64,000 nt of DNA from Ramlibacter lithotrophicus. Its GTDB lineage: Bacteria > Pseudomonadota > Gammaproteobacteria > Burkholderiales > Burkholderiaceae_C. How positions within the stretch are numbered: the first letter of the stretch is position 1; each line of letters starts with the position of its first letter. The notes below the pieces were generated by a model that saw only the letters and a list, made by a program, of their open reading frames with translations, did no database searches and was not told the origin of the DNA. Below, piece by piece: positions 7,074-15,641 of the stretch. The position numbers and the translations under genes are program-made. The stretch lies in assembly GCF_012184415.1 (NCBI RefSeq), contig NZ_VTOX01000002.1, positions 1 through 64,000 on the forward strand, in the 5' to 3' direction.

Positions 7074-7880
7074 TCAGCGGCCGGCGACGACCGGCGCGCC
7101 GGTGGCGGCATCCACCCGGATGGTCGCGCCCGGCGCAGAGGCCAGCTGCACCCGGTGCTGCACGCCGGCGTGGACATAGGTCACGTCCCAGTACGCCGGC
7201 TGGGTGTTGACGACCTGCTGGCACTTCTGCACGTCGCGCTGTCCGGCCACGGCATTGCCGCCGCCCACCTGCGAGCCGATGGCGGCGCCGGCGATCGCGC
7301 CGCCGATGGTCGCCGCATCCTTGCCGCTGCCGCCGCCCACCTGGTGGCCCAGCAGGCCACCGACCACCCCGCCGATCACCGCGCCGCCGATGTTCGGCTG
7401 GCCGTAGGCCGGCTGCGCGACCTGCTCGCGCTCGATCCAGCAGCGCTGGCTGGGCGGGCCGACGACGGCCCGCGCCGACGTGACCGGCACGTCGTAGAAA
7501 GCCGGGCGCGCCGGCTGCACGTAGCGCGGCTGCTCCTGGTAGCGGTCGTCGTCGGCGCGGCGGTCGCGCTCGATGCGGCGCACCGATGACACGGCGTTGT
7601 TCAGGCCCATCTCGCGCAGCGACGGGTAGCTGCCCCGGCGCAGCACGACGCAGCGGCCCTCGAAGCGCGGGCCTTCGCAGACTTCCCAGCGGCCGCGCTC
7701 GACGACGGCGGACGAGGCGCGGTTGTTGAATCCGTAGCGCTCCAGGTTCCGGACCCGTTCTTCGGTCTGGAACGAGCGGCCCTGGAAGTCCTCGCGTCCA
7801 TACAGGGTGATCTGGGCCGCTGCCTGCGTGGCCAGCGCGACGCCGCAGGCGGCCAGCACGGCTTGTAGTTTCCGGTTCAT
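7074..7880 (-). CDS. Exported beta/gamma-crystallin and glycine-zipper protein
   Basis: 268-residue protein with a Sec signal peptide (cleavage after LATQAAAQ, about residue 22). Residues 23-100 are a beta/gamma-crystallin-like domain with the repeated ITLYGREDFQGRSF, then CEGPRFEGRCVVLRRGSYPSL and a closing VSSVRRIE. The C-terminal half carries a glycine-zipper segment (IGGAVIGGVVGGLLGHQVGGG, then IGGAIAGAAIGSQVGGG) like Rickettsia 17-kDa-antigen-type outer-membrane proteins, followed by CQQV and YVHAGV. The start at ATG 7880 has GGAGAAAC upstream. It is probably a periplasmic or outer-membrane envelope protein. Confidence 0.82.
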   Translation of the reverse strand: MNRKLQAVLAACGVALATQAAAQITLYGREDFQGRSFQTEERVRNLERYGFNNRASSAVVERGRWEVCEGPRFEGRCVVLRRGSYPSLREMGLNNAVSSVRRIERDRRADDDRYQEQPRYVQPARPAFYDVPVTSARAVVGPPSQRCWIEREQVAQPAYGQPNIGGAVIGGVVGGLLGHQVGGGSGKDAATIGGAIAGAAIGSQVGGGNAVAGQRDVQKCQQVVNTQPAYWDVTYVHAGVQHRVQLASAPGATIRVDAATGAPVVAGR

Positions 7881-8001
7881 CGAGTTTCTCCTGAGTTTGC
7901 CGGCTGCGTGGTGCACGACAGCCGGTGTTCCTTCCAACGCCTGCATCGTCGCGCGCGAGGACCGCTGCGGGGTAAGCGGTGCGTGAAGAACTGTGAAGCT
8001 C

Positions 8002-8021
8002 GGCCGCAGAATGTTGCGGCC
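8002..8021 (-). terminator. Hairpin after the hybrid kinase gene
   Basis: GGCCGCA and TGCGGCC are separated by six bases, a perfect GC-rich stem just after the stop of the minus-strand kinase gene. There is no U-run, so termination is only possible, not shown. Confidence 0.35.
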
Positions 8022-8038
8022 TCAGGCGCGCGCCACGC

Positions 8039-10129
8039 TCAGGCTTCGGCCGGCGCCAGCAGGGCCAGCAGCCGCTCCAGGTCGAGCGGCTTGGTGATGT
8101 GGTGGTCGAAGCCGGCGGCACGCGCGCGGGCCTGGTCCTGCGCCTGTCCCCAGCCGGTCAGGGCGATCAGCAGCATCCGCTGTCCCCAGTCGCTCGCGCG
8201 GATGCGCCTTGCGACTTCGTAGCCGGTCAGGCCCGGCATGCCGATGTCGAGCAGCGCCACGTCGGGCCGCACGCGCCCGGCCTGGGCCAGCGCTTCGCCG
8301 CCGTCGGCGGCCACGTGCACCTCGTGTCCGTGCATGGACAGCAGCGCCGCCAGGCTCTCCAGCCCGTCGGGGTTGTCGTCGGCGATGAGCACGCGGCGCG
8401 ACGCGGCGCCCGCCGTCCGTGCCGCCACGGGCGCTTCCGCGGGCGCATCCTGCGCGGCCAGGCAGGGCAGCGACACGATGAACTCCGAACCGCGGCCGGC
8501 GCCCGCGCTGCGCACGGCGATGCTGCCGCCATGCAGTTCGACCAGCCCCCGGCTGAGCGCCAGGCCGATCCCCAGCCCGCCTTCGCTGCGCTCGATGGCC
8601 GGCGCCACCTGCGAGAACATCTCGAAGACCTGCGCCTGCGCCTCGGGCGCCAGGCCGATGCCGTCGTCGCGCACGGTGATCACCACCTGCGCGCCCTCGC
8701 GAGTGGCGGCCAGTTCGATGCTTCCGCCGTCGTTGGTGTACTTGGCGGCGTTGGACAGCAGGTTGGTGAGCACCTGCGCCAGCCGCAGCGGATCGGCCGA
8801 CAGCTCCACCGGCTGCGGCGGCAGCGCGACGTCCAGGCGATGGTGCTTGCGGTCGACCAGCGGCTTGACGGTCTCGACGGCCGACGCGACGACGTCCTGC
8901 AGCTTCACCTGCTGCAGGCGCAGCTGCAGATGGCCGCGCGAGATGCGCGACACGTCCAGCAGGTCCTCCAGCAGCAGCGCCATGTGGCTCGACTGGCGCT
9001 CGATCACGTCCAGGGCCCAGGCGCGGCGGTCGGCTTCCACGCGCGGCGATTGCGCCAGCGCCACGGCCTGCCGGATCGGCGCGAGCGGGTTGCGCAGTTC
9101 ATGGGCGAGCGTGGCCAGGAATTCGTCCTTGCGCTGGTCGGCGTCCTTCAGCGCCTGCACGGCGCGCACCTGCTCCGAGACGTCGTGCCCCTGCGCGAAG
9201 ATGCCGATCACCGTGCCGGCGGCGTCGCGCACCGGCTGGTACACGAGATCGATGAACGAGTCGGTGACCGGTCCTCCGGCTTCCTTCTGCACCCGCAGCC
9301 GCATGCCACGGCCGACGAAGGGCTGGCCGGTGCGCCAGACGCCTTGCAGCAGTTCCTCGTAGCCCTGGTTGCGTGCCTCGGGCATCGCCTCGAAGACCGG
9401 CAAGCCCTCGACCTTGCGATGCCCGACCAGCTGGTAGTAGGCGTGGTTCACCATCTCGAACACGAACTCGGGCCCCCGCAGCAAGGCGATGAAGCCGGGC
9501 GCGTTGTCGAACCAGGTGCGCAGCGTCTGGGCCGCACCCTGCGCGTCCCGGATCAGGCGGTCGCGTTCGCGCTCGGCATTCACGCGCGCGGTCTCCTCGG
9601 AACAGGCGCAGAACAGTCCGGCGATGGCGCCGTCGTCGTCGTGGATGGCGCTGTACGACCAGGTGAAATACGTGTCCTCCGGGAACCCGTTGCGTTCCAT
9701 CCGCAGCAGCACGCGATCGTTCCAGGTCGGGCGCCCTTCCCCCATCACCATGTCGACCTGCGGCCCGAGCACGTCCCAGATCTCGCTCCAGAACGCCCGC
9801 GCCGGCTGGGCGAACGCGCGCGGGTGGCGCCGCCCGAGGATCGGGATGTAGGCGTCGTTGTAGATGTTGACCAGCGTCGGTCCCCACCACACGAACATCG
9901 GGAAGCGCGAATTCAGGCAGATGCCGACGGCGATGCGCAGGCTCTGCGGCCATTGGTCGATCGGGCCGAGCGCGGTGGCGGCCCAGTCCGTCGCGCGGAA
10001 CAGGCGCCCGATTTCGGTGTCGGGAATGCCGATGGAGCCCAGCTCGGGCGCCAGCAGACGCCCCGCGCGTGGACCGGTGCGATCGGCGACGGCCGAGCCC
10101 ACGTCGGGGGAGGATGCTGCTGCTGGCAA
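8039..10129 (-). CDS. PAS hybrid sensor histidine kinase with receiver
   Basis: 696-residue cytoplasmic sensor kinase without membrane segments. Order: PAS-like domain (about 45-195) with WGPTLVNIYNDAY, second PAS (about 205-325), HisKA with HELRNPLAPI (His343), HATPase with NLLSNAAKYT, DDGIGLAPE and GGLGIGLALSRGLV, and a C-terminal receiver from about 580 with IADDN, phosphoacceptor LLDIGMPG (Asp628) and TKP lysine. The first PAS has the WGP/YND pattern common in PAS-kinases of Burkholderiales. The signal is unknown and no partner response regulator is adjacent. The receiver may stay the end point or relay to an unlinked partner. Confidence 0.92.
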   Translation of the reverse strand: MPAAASSPDVGSAVADRTGPRAGRLLAPELGSIGIPDTEIGRLFRATDWAATALGPIDQWPQSLRIAVGICLNSRFPMFVWWGPTLVNIYNDAYIPILGRRHPRAFAQPARAFWSEIWDVLGPQVDMVMGEGRPTWNDRVLLRMERNGFPEDTYFTWSYSAIHDDDGAIAGLFCACSEETARVNAERERDRLIRDAQGAAQTLRTWFDNAPGFIALLRGPEFVFEMVNHAYYQLVGHRKVEGLPVFEAMPEARNQGYEELLQGVWRTGQPFVGRGMRLRVQKEAGGPVTDSFIDLVYQPVRDAAGTVIGIFAQGHDVSEQVRAVQALKDADQRKDEFLATLAHELRNPLAPIRQAVALAQSPRVEADRRAWALDVIERQSSHMALLLEDLLDVSRISRGHLQLRLQQVKLQDVVASAVETVKPLVDRKHHRLDVALPPQPVELSADPLRLAQVLTNLLSNAAKYTNDGGSIELAATREGAQVVITVRDDGIGLAPEAQAQVFEMFSQVAPAIERSEGGLGIGLALSRGLVELHGGSIAVRSAGAGRGSEFIVSLPCLAAQDAPAEAPVAARTAGAASRRVLIADDNPDGLESLAALLSMHGHEVHVAADGGEALAQAGRVRPDVALLDIGMPGLTGYEVARRIRASDWGQRMLLIALTGWGQAQDQARARAAGFDHHITKPLDLERLLALLAPAEA

Positions 10130-10181
10130 AGTCCGCGGATTGTACGGGCGCGGTATTGCTCAGCTTGCCGCCGCCCGGGCG

Positions 10182-10637
10182 TCAGAGCGCCAGCGTCATG
10201 AACACGCTGTTGGGGTCTTCCTCGTAGTCGGCAAACGGGGCGCAGGCGGTGAAGCCGAAGCCGGCATAGAGCCGCTGCGCGGGCTCGAACGGCGCGTCGG
10301 ACCCCGTCTCCAGGCTCAGCCGCGAGTAGCCGCGCCGGCGCGCTTCGGCCACGATGTGCGCCAGCATGGCGCGCGCCACGCCCTGGCGGCGATGGCCCGA
10401 CGCCGTGCGCATCGACTTGATCTCGCCATGCGCCGGATCGAGTTCCTTCAGCGCGCCGCAGCCGAGCAGTTCCACACCCGACCAGGCGGTCCAGAAGGTG
10501 ACGTCGGGCCGGCGCAGCGCCTCGATCGGCAGCGCGTGGACGCTCTCGGGCGGCGACAACTGCCGCATGTTCGCGAGGTGCTCGTCGAGCAGCGCCCGCA
10601 CGCGCGGGCCGGAGAGATCGTCGGGGCGGATGTGCAT
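10182..10637 (-). CDS. GNAT family N-acetyltransferase
   Basis: 151-residue acetyl-CoA-dependent acyltransferase of the PhnO/YjdJ-like GNAT type. The acetyl-CoA loop is IKSMRTASGHRRQGVARAML (R/Q-x-x-G-x-G/A pattern as RRQGVA), followed by LSLETG and the closing AQRLYAGFGFTACAPF. Starts at ATG 10637; much longer frames through this region on the same strand are shadows of downstream plus-strand genes. Substrate not known. It is divergent from exonuclease III with a 48-base gap. Confidence 0.88.
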   Translation of the reverse strand: MHIRPDDLSGPRVRALLDEHLANMRQLSPPESVHALPIEALRRPDVTFWTAWSGVELLGCGALKELDPAHGEIKSMRTASGHRRQGVARAMLAHIVAEARRRGYSRLSLETGSDAPFEPAQRLYAGFGFTACAPFADYEEDPNSVFMTLAL

Positions 10638-10685
10638 GCGTCTGACGCGAGGTGATGCTCGTTCGTGCTGGAATGGGAGCGGATC

Positions 10686-11456
10686 ATGAAGATTGCCACG
10701 TTCAACGTCAACGGGGTCAAGGGCCGGCTGCCGCGCCTGCTGGAATGGCTGGAGGAAACGCGCCCCGACATCGCCTGCCTGCAGGAGATCAAGACCGGCG
10801 ACGCGACCTTTCCGGCCGCGGCCATCGAGGCCGCCGGCTACCACGCGGTCTGGCACGGCCAGCCTTCGCACCACGGCGTGGCGGTCCTCGCGCGCGGGGA
10901 GCGCCCGGTGGAAGTGCGGCGCGGCCTGCCGGGCGACGACGCCGACGGCCAGGCCCGCTACCTCGAGGCCGACGTGCACGGCCTGCGGGTCGCCTCCGTC
11001 TACCTGCCCAACGGCAATCCGCAGCCGGGCCCGAAGTTCGACTACAAGCTGGCCTGGTTCGAGCGCCTGGTCGGCCACGCGCAGGCGCTGCTGGAACGCG
11101 GGCGCCCGGTGCTGCTGGCCGGCGACTTCAACGTGGTGCCGACCAACGCCGACATCTACAACGCGTGGCTGTGGCGCTTCGACGCGGTGCTGCAGCCGGC
11201 GACGCGCGAGGCGTACGCCCGCCTGCTGGCGCAAGGCTGGGTCGACGCCACGCGCCACCGGCGCCCCGGCGAGCGGATCTACACCTTCTGGGTCAACGCC
11301 GACGCCTTCCGGCGCAACGCGGGCTTTCGCATGGATTTCCTGCTGCTGGATCCGGGGCTCGCCGCACGGCTGGTCGCTGATGGCGTGGACGCCGCTCATC
11401 GCGGCCGCGAGAAACCGAGCGATCACGCGCCGGTGTGGATCGAGCTGGCGCCATAA
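10686..11456 (+). CDS. xth: Exodeoxyribonuclease III
   Basis: 256-residue AP endonuclease and 3'-5' exonuclease of the ExoIII/APE1 family, acting in base-excision repair. Motifs: ATFNVNGVKGRLPRLLEWL at the start (Asn7), CLQEIK (metal-binding Glu34), SHHGVAVL, YLPNGNP with FDYKLAWF, AGDFNVVPTNADIYN (Asp and Asn), MDFLL and the final SDHAPVW with catalytic Asp-His. Length is near the family norm. ATG 10686 has GGGAGCGG upstream. All catalytic residues look present. Confidence 0.94.
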   Translation: MKIATFNVNGVKGRLPRLLEWLEETRPDIACLQEIKTGDATFPAAAIEAAGYHAVWHGQPSHHGVAVLARGERPVEVRRGLPGDDADGQARYLEADVHGLRVASVYLPNGNPQPGPKFDYKLAWFERLVGHAQALLERGRPVLLAGDFNVVPTNADIYNAWLWRFDAVLQPATREAYARLLAQGWVDATRHRRPGERIYTFWVNADAFRRNAGFRMDFLLLDPGLAARLVADGVDAAHRGREKPSDHAPVWIELAP

Positions 11457-11483
11457 GAAAGGAAAGGTACGATCCCGCCTGCC

Positions 11484-12671
11484 ATGACCACCACCCGCAT
11501 TCCGGGCCGCCGCCTGCTGCACTCCCCCGGACCCACTCCTGTCCCCGACGAGGTGCTGCACGCGATGAGCGTGCAGCCGATGGACCTCGGCGACGCCCGC
11601 GTCGACGCCAACATCGCCGCCTGCGAGGACGGCCTGAGGCGCCTGTTCCGCACGCGCGAATCGGACATCTTCATGTACGCGGCCAACGGCCACGGGGTGT
11701 GGGAGGCCGTCATCGAGAACCTGCTCGCGCCCGGCGACAGCGTGCTGGTGCCGGCGACCGGCCACTTCAGCGAATCGTGGGCGCAACAGGCCGAAGGACT
11801 GGGCCGCCGGGTGGTGCGCACGCCGTGGCGCGAGGGCTGGCCAATCGATCCGGCGGCCGTGGAAGCCGCCCTGCGCGAGGACCAGGGCCATGCCGTCAAG
11901 GCGGTCTTCGCGGTGCACGCCGACACGGCGACCGGCATCACCAACGACCTGGCGGCGATCCGCCGCGCCATCGACGCCGCCGGCCATCCGGCGCTGCTGG
12001 TGGCCGACGTGGTGTCCACGCTGGCGGCCGCGCCGTTCGCCATGGACGACCTGCGCGTCGACGTGGCCGTCGGCGCCTCGCAGAAGGGACTGATGTGCCC
12101 GGCGGGCGTCGGCTTCATGGCCGTGAACGCCGCCGCCTTCGCCGCCGCGCAGCGCAACCCGGCGCCGCGCTTCTACTGGGACTGGGTGCGCCGCCGGCAC
12201 GACCAGTCGTATCGCAAGTTCTGCGGCACGCCGCCGCAGAACCTGTTGCTGGGGCTGGAAGCGGCGCTCGGCCTGGTCTTCAGCGAAGGCGTCGAGGCCG
12301 TGTGGCAGCGTCATGCGCGGCTGGCCCGTGCCGTGCAGGCGGCCGTCGACGGCTGGCGCGCCGGCGGCGCCGTGGACTTCTTCGCGCGCGAGCCGGCCGC
12401 GCGGTCGACCTCGGTCACCACCATCACCGTCGCGCCGGGCATCGACGTCGAGCAGCTGCGCCGCGTCGCGCGCGAGCGCTTCCAGGTCGGCCTGGCCGGC
12501 GGGCTGGGGCCGCTGGCTGGACGCGCGTTCCGCATCGGCCACCTGGGCGACTGCAACGAGGCCGTGATCCTTGGCGCGATCGCGGGCGTGGAGGCGGCGT
12601 TGGTCGCGCTGGGCGTGCCGGTCGGCGAAGGCGGAACCCGGCGCGCCGTGATGAGCCTGGCCGACGGCTGA
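11484..12671 (+). CDS. PLP-dependent class V aminotransferase (serine-glyoxylate type)
   Basis: 395-residue fold-type I aminotransferase. Features: HSPGPTPVPDEVLHAM near the N-terminus, the GHGVWEAVIENLLAPGD region for cofactor binding, HADTATGITNDL, VADVVSTLAA with the PLP-ring Asp, and GASQKGLMCPAG with the Schiff-base Lys. It ends with RIGHLGDCNE. These fit alanine/serine-glyoxylate or serine-pyruvate aminotransferases, which interconvert glyoxylate and glycine. Starts 27 bases after xth, so it may be co-transcribed. Exact amino donor cannot be read from the sequence. Confidence 0.88.
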   Translation: MTTTRIPGRRLLHSPGPTPVPDEVLHAMSVQPMDLGDARVDANIAACEDGLRRLFRTRESDIFMYAANGHGVWEAVIENLLAPGDSVLVPATGHFSESWAQQAEGLGRRVVRTPWREGWPIDPAAVEAALREDQGHAVKAVFAVHADTATGITNDLAAIRRAIDAAGHPALLVADVVSTLAAAPFAMDDLRVDVAVGASQKGLMCPAGVGFMAVNAAAFAAAQRNPAPRFYWDWVRRRHDQSYRKFCGTPPQNLLLGLEAALGLVFSEGVEAVWQRHARLARAVQAAVDGWRAGGAVDFFAREPAARSTSVTTITVAPGIDVEQLRRVARERFQVGLAGGLGPLAGRAFRIGHLGDCNEAVILGAIAGVEAALVALGVPVGEGGTRRAVMSLADG

Positions 12672-12758
12672 CCCGGCGGCGCGCGTCGTCCGCTCTCCTA
12701 CATCGTCATCGCCACCGCGCCGATACCGGCGCCGGCGCGGCGTGGCGATCATCGCTTC

Positions 12759-13169
12759 ATGCTTACCGCCATCGAGGCCCATGAACAGGCGAATTCGGGC
12801 GACCACGTCATCGGCTGGAAGGTCGACCCCGACCAGCGGCGCACGCTGCTGCAGCGCCTGCCGCCGAAGTACTCGCGCGCGATCGCCGACCACGTGACCC
12901 TCAAGCCGCGCGTCGCCGCCGACGCGCCGCTGCCGCCGCCGTGCCGCGCCGAGATCGTGGGCCGCAGCGACGACCGGCGCGGCGTGGAGGCCCTGGTCGT
13001 GCGTGTCGACGGCAGCACTGACCGCCCCGGCGGCGGCACGTACCACATCACGTGGTCGCTCTCGCCCGGCCGCAAGGCCAGGGAGAGCAACGATGCGATC
13101 GCGCGGCACGGCTGGCAGGCGATCGAGCCGCCGATCCCGGTGCGACTCGAACCGGCGGTGTTCCCGTGA
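12759..13169 (+). CDS. Putative 2H-phosphoesterase-like protein
   Basis: 136-residue protein carrying two HxT motifs, ADHVTLK (His45-Thr47) and YHITWS (His96-Thr98), about 50 residues apart. That spacing and pattern are those of the 2H phosphoesterase superfamily, which includes the cyclic phosphodiesterase domain of fungal tRNA ligases. Such enzymes open 2',3'-cyclic phosphates on RNA ends. A following GRKARESND loop also fits. The assignment is by motif only. The stop overlaps the GTG start of the next gene by four bases, so translation is probably coupled. Confidence 0.72.
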   Translation: MLTAIEAHEQANSGDHVIGWKVDPDQRRTLLQRLPPKYSRAIADHVTLKPRVAADAPLPPPCRAEIVGRSDDRRGVEALVVRVDGSTDRPGGGTYHITWSLSPGRKARESNDAIARHGWQAIEPPIPVRLEPAVFP

Positions 13170-13678
13170 AGGCCCGCCAGCTCTATCTCGACTGCGACGG
13201 CGTCCTTGCCGACTTCGAGCACGGCGCGCGCGCGGTCCTGGGCATGTCCGCCGAGAGCTTCATGAAGCGCTACGGCCCGGGCAAGTTCTGGCAGCGGCTG
13301 GCCACTGCGCCCGACTTCTACGCGCGGCTGCCGCCGCTGCCCGGCGCGATGGATTTGTTCGAGGCCGTGCGGCATCTCGACCCGATCATCCTCACCGGCC
13401 TGCCGCGCGGCACCTGGGCGGCCGGCCAGAAGGTACGCTGGGCCGCGCAGCATTTCCCCGGCACGCGGATCATCACGTGCATGGCCGTCGACAAGCGCGA
13501 CCACTGCCATCCCGGCGACGTGCTGGTGGACGACACGCTCAAGCACCGGCACCTGTGGGAGGCCGCCGGCGGCATCTTCGTGCACCACCGCAACGTGGCC
13601 GACACGCTGGAGGAACTGGCTCGCCATTTCCCGCTGGCCGAGGCGGCGGCGGGCCGCGGGGCCAGCGCCGGCGCCTGA
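13166..13678 (+). CDS. HAD-superfamily phosphatase (5'-nucleotidase type C-like)
   Basis: 170-residue HAD hydrolase. Motif I is YLDCDGVLADFE (nucleophile and general acid Asp), motif II is ILTGLPRG, motif III Lys lies in KRDHC or KVRWA, and motif IV is VLVDDTLKH. The small cap with FMKRYGPGKFWQRL is like cytosolic deoxyribonucleotidases. Start: GTG 13166, overlapping the TGA of the 2H-like gene (GTGA); upstream ATGs lie inside that gene. The pairing suggests the phosphatase acts on the product of the first enzyme, for example removing a phosphate from an RNA end or nucleotide. Confidence 0.85.
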   Translation: MKARQLYLDCDGVLADFEHGARAVLGMSAESFMKRYGPGKFWQRLATAPDFYARLPPLPGAMDLFEAVRHLDPIILTGLPRGTWAAGQKVRWAAQHFPGTRIITCMAVDKRDHCHPGDVLVDDTLKHRHLWEAAGGIFVHHRNVADTLEELARHFPLAEAAAGRGASAGA

Positions 13679-13698
13679 GGCGCCGCACAATCGGGCGC

Positions 13699-14247
13699 AT
13701 GGAAGACACACCCGACGAAGCGGCGGCCGTCGTGCGCTTCTGGCGCGACGCCGGGCCGGCGCGCTGGTTCCGCAAGGACGACGCCTTCGACGCGCAGTTC
13801 CGCGAGCGCTTCCTGGCGTTGCACGAACGCGCCGCCGCCGGCGAACTCGACGGCTGGGCTGCCGGCGCGGACGGCGCGCTGGCGCTCCTGATCCTGCTGG
13901 ATCAGTTCCCGCGCAACGCCTTTCGCGGCGGCGCCCGCATGTACGCGACCGACGCACGGGCCCAGGGCATCGCCCGGGCGGCGCTCGCGAGAGGGCTCGA
14001 CGAGCAGGTCCCGCTGGAACTGCGCAATTTCATGTACCTGCCGCTGATGCACGCCGAGAATGCAGCCGACCAGGAGCTCTCGGTGGCGAAGACGGCGGCG
14101 CTGGGCGGAGAGCCGTATCGCTTCGCCCTGCACCACCGGGACATCATCGGCCGCTTCGGGCGCTTTCCGCACCGCAACGGGCTGCTCGGCCGCGCCAGCA
14201 CCGGGGAGGAACTGCGGTTCCTGGCGCAGGGCGGGTTCCAGGGATAG
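13699..14247 (+). CDS. DUF924 family protein
   Basis: 182-residue all-helical protein of the DUF924 family, widespread and uncharacterised. Signature blocks are visible: VVRFWRDAGPARWFRKDDAFDAQF, then LALLILLDQFPRNAFRG, MYATDARAQ, RNFMYLPLMHAE, and the C-terminal GRFGRFPHRN. TPR-like helices are likely. Start ATG 13699 lies 20 bases after the HAD gene, on the same strand, so it may be the last gene of that operon. Confidence 0.9.
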   Translation: MEDTPDEAAAVVRFWRDAGPARWFRKDDAFDAQFRERFLALHERAAAGELDGWAAGADGALALLILLDQFPRNAFRGGARMYATDARAQGIARAALARGLDEQVPLELRNFMYLPLMHAENAADQELSVAKTAALGGEPYRFALHHRDIIGRFGRFPHRNGLLGRASTGEELRFLAQGGFQG

Positions 14248-14261
14248 CGCCGCCGGCAGGC

Positions 14262-14492
14262 TCAGGAGATGTTTTCCCGCCGTTCGCGGCTCTGGCGCAT
14301 GGCATCCACCGCGGAGTCGAGCGCCGCCAGCGCCGATGCGCACTGCTGCTGCAGCGAGCGTGCCCGGATCTTCAGCTCGGCGGCGGGTGGGCCGCCTTCC
14401 TCCACGGCGCGCGACTGGAGGCGGTGCTCCAGCTCCGACCATTCCCGGTACAGGACCTGCCACTCCCTGAGTTTGTCTTCGGCGTTCGTCAT
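14262..14492 (-). CDS. Small coiled-coil protein, unknown
   Basis: 76-residue charged helical protein with heptad-like spacing through LREWQVLYREWSELEHRLQS and SLQQQCASALAALDSAV. No signal or membrane segment. Start ATG 14492 (MTNAEDKL) chosen over ATG 14513. Convergent with the DUF924 gene. Function unknown; the 14493-14717 gap downstream of nothing else shows no gene. Confidence 0.5.
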   Translation of the reverse strand: MTNAEDKLREWQVLYREWSELEHRLQSRAVEEGGPPAAELKIRARSLQQQCASALAALDSAVDAMRQSRERRENIS

Positions 14493-14717
14493 GTCGGCCT
14501 CGCATCCCTGCACAGAACCTTCTTGTCGAAGCCATTACGCATGGATCGACCCGCGGCGGCCAGGGACGCGTGTCCTGCATTTGTGACGAGGCGTTGCCGG
14601 GGCGGCCCCCGCGGACGAGCCACTTCCAAGGGAAAATTGCACGCTCGCCAGCCTGCATCGGTCATGGTCTGTTGCAGAGGTTACCGGCGCATCGCATGCC
14701 GGTGGCCGCGACAGCCG

Positions 14718-15467
14718 TCAGGCCAGGGGCGGCGGGCTCCACCCGGGGCGCTCGTCGCGCTCGCTGTCGACCACCAGCAGGTGCCGCCCCCGGAACGGCA
14801 GGACATGGCGCTGCGGCCGTGCACTGCCTTCGTCGAGCACGCCGTATTCGTCGAGGAACATGACGAGGCTGGCCGGCAGGAGGATGCAGTCTTCGGCGCA
14901 GGGGCGGCCCAGCTGCCGCGCGGCAGCGCCGTCCGCGCCGCGCACCCGCACCCGCAGGTCCCGGCGCGCGGAGCGGGCGTGGCCACGCGGCCAGCCGAAG
15001 TCGTAGACCCGCAGGTCGCTGCTGCGGCACGGGCGCGGGACGGCCGTAGGGCAGGCGCCGTCGGCGGCCACGACTTCCTCCAGCAGGCCGCGCACGGCGT
15101 CCACCGCGCTGGCGGGGTCGCGGCCGGTCGACACCGGCGAGGCGCCGACCAGTTCGTACGAGCCCGGCACCAGCCGCCAGAAGAGGAATGCCGCCTGCAC
15201 ATGGGGATTGCGGTCGACCACCAGCAGGTACTGAGGCGCGAGCAGTTCCTGCCGGCCGCTGAACAACTGAAGTTCGGAGACGCCGCCGTACACCCGCACT
15301 TCCTCGGGCGGCACGTCCAGCCGCTGGCGCACCTCGCGCCGGTACGCCTGCCTCAATTCATGCGGCGTATAGATCGCCGTCGCCAATGCCGGCAGCGGCA
15401 GGCAGGCCGCCGCGGCGGCGGACAGCAGCCCGCGCCGCGAGAGTGATGCCTGGGCATGGAGGGCCAT
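14718..15467 (-). CDS. Exported protein of unknown function
   Basis: 249-residue protein. The N-terminus SRRGLLSAAAAACLPLPALA looks like a Tat-type signal (RR then a hydrophobic core and an AxA cleavage site near residue 30). The mature part contains ELRQAYRREV, VYGGVSELQLFSGRQELL, a Cys pair (PCRSSD, PCAEDC) that might form a disulfide, and a closing HLLVVDSERDERPGW. It does not match a family I can name. A start at 15485 is also possible. It is divergent from the cytochrome gene. Confidence 0.62.
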   Translation of the reverse strand: MALHAQASLSRRGLLSAAAAACLPLPALATAIYTPHELRQAYRREVRQRLDVPPEEVRVYGGVSELQLFSGRQELLAPQYLLVVDRNPHVQAAFLFWRLVPGSYELVGASPVSTGRDPASAVDAVRGLLEEVVAADGACPTAVPRPCRSSDLRVYDFGWPRGHARSARRDLRVRVRGADGAAARQLGRPCAEDCILLPASLVMFLDEYGVLDEGSARPQRHVLPFRGRHLLVVDSERDERPGWSPPPLA

Positions 15468-15641
15468 GCCCCGCAAGGTAGGCACCTGCCCGCGGCGCGG
15501 TTTTGCGCCACGTCAATGATTGCGTCCACGGCGCCGCTGCCGGCCGCACGCTGCGGCATTCGTCAAGGCGGCGCGAAAGTCCGCGCGACTTCGGCCCGGA
15601 CCCGGGGCGCGGTCCGCTACGATCGCGCAGGCAGAGCACCG

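Noticed and set aside
10182-13109. A 975-codon open frame on the minus strand
   Set aside because: Only its last 151 codons (GNAT) look like a protein; the rest is antisense to xth and the aminotransferase gene and is Arg/Ala-rich shadow sequence.
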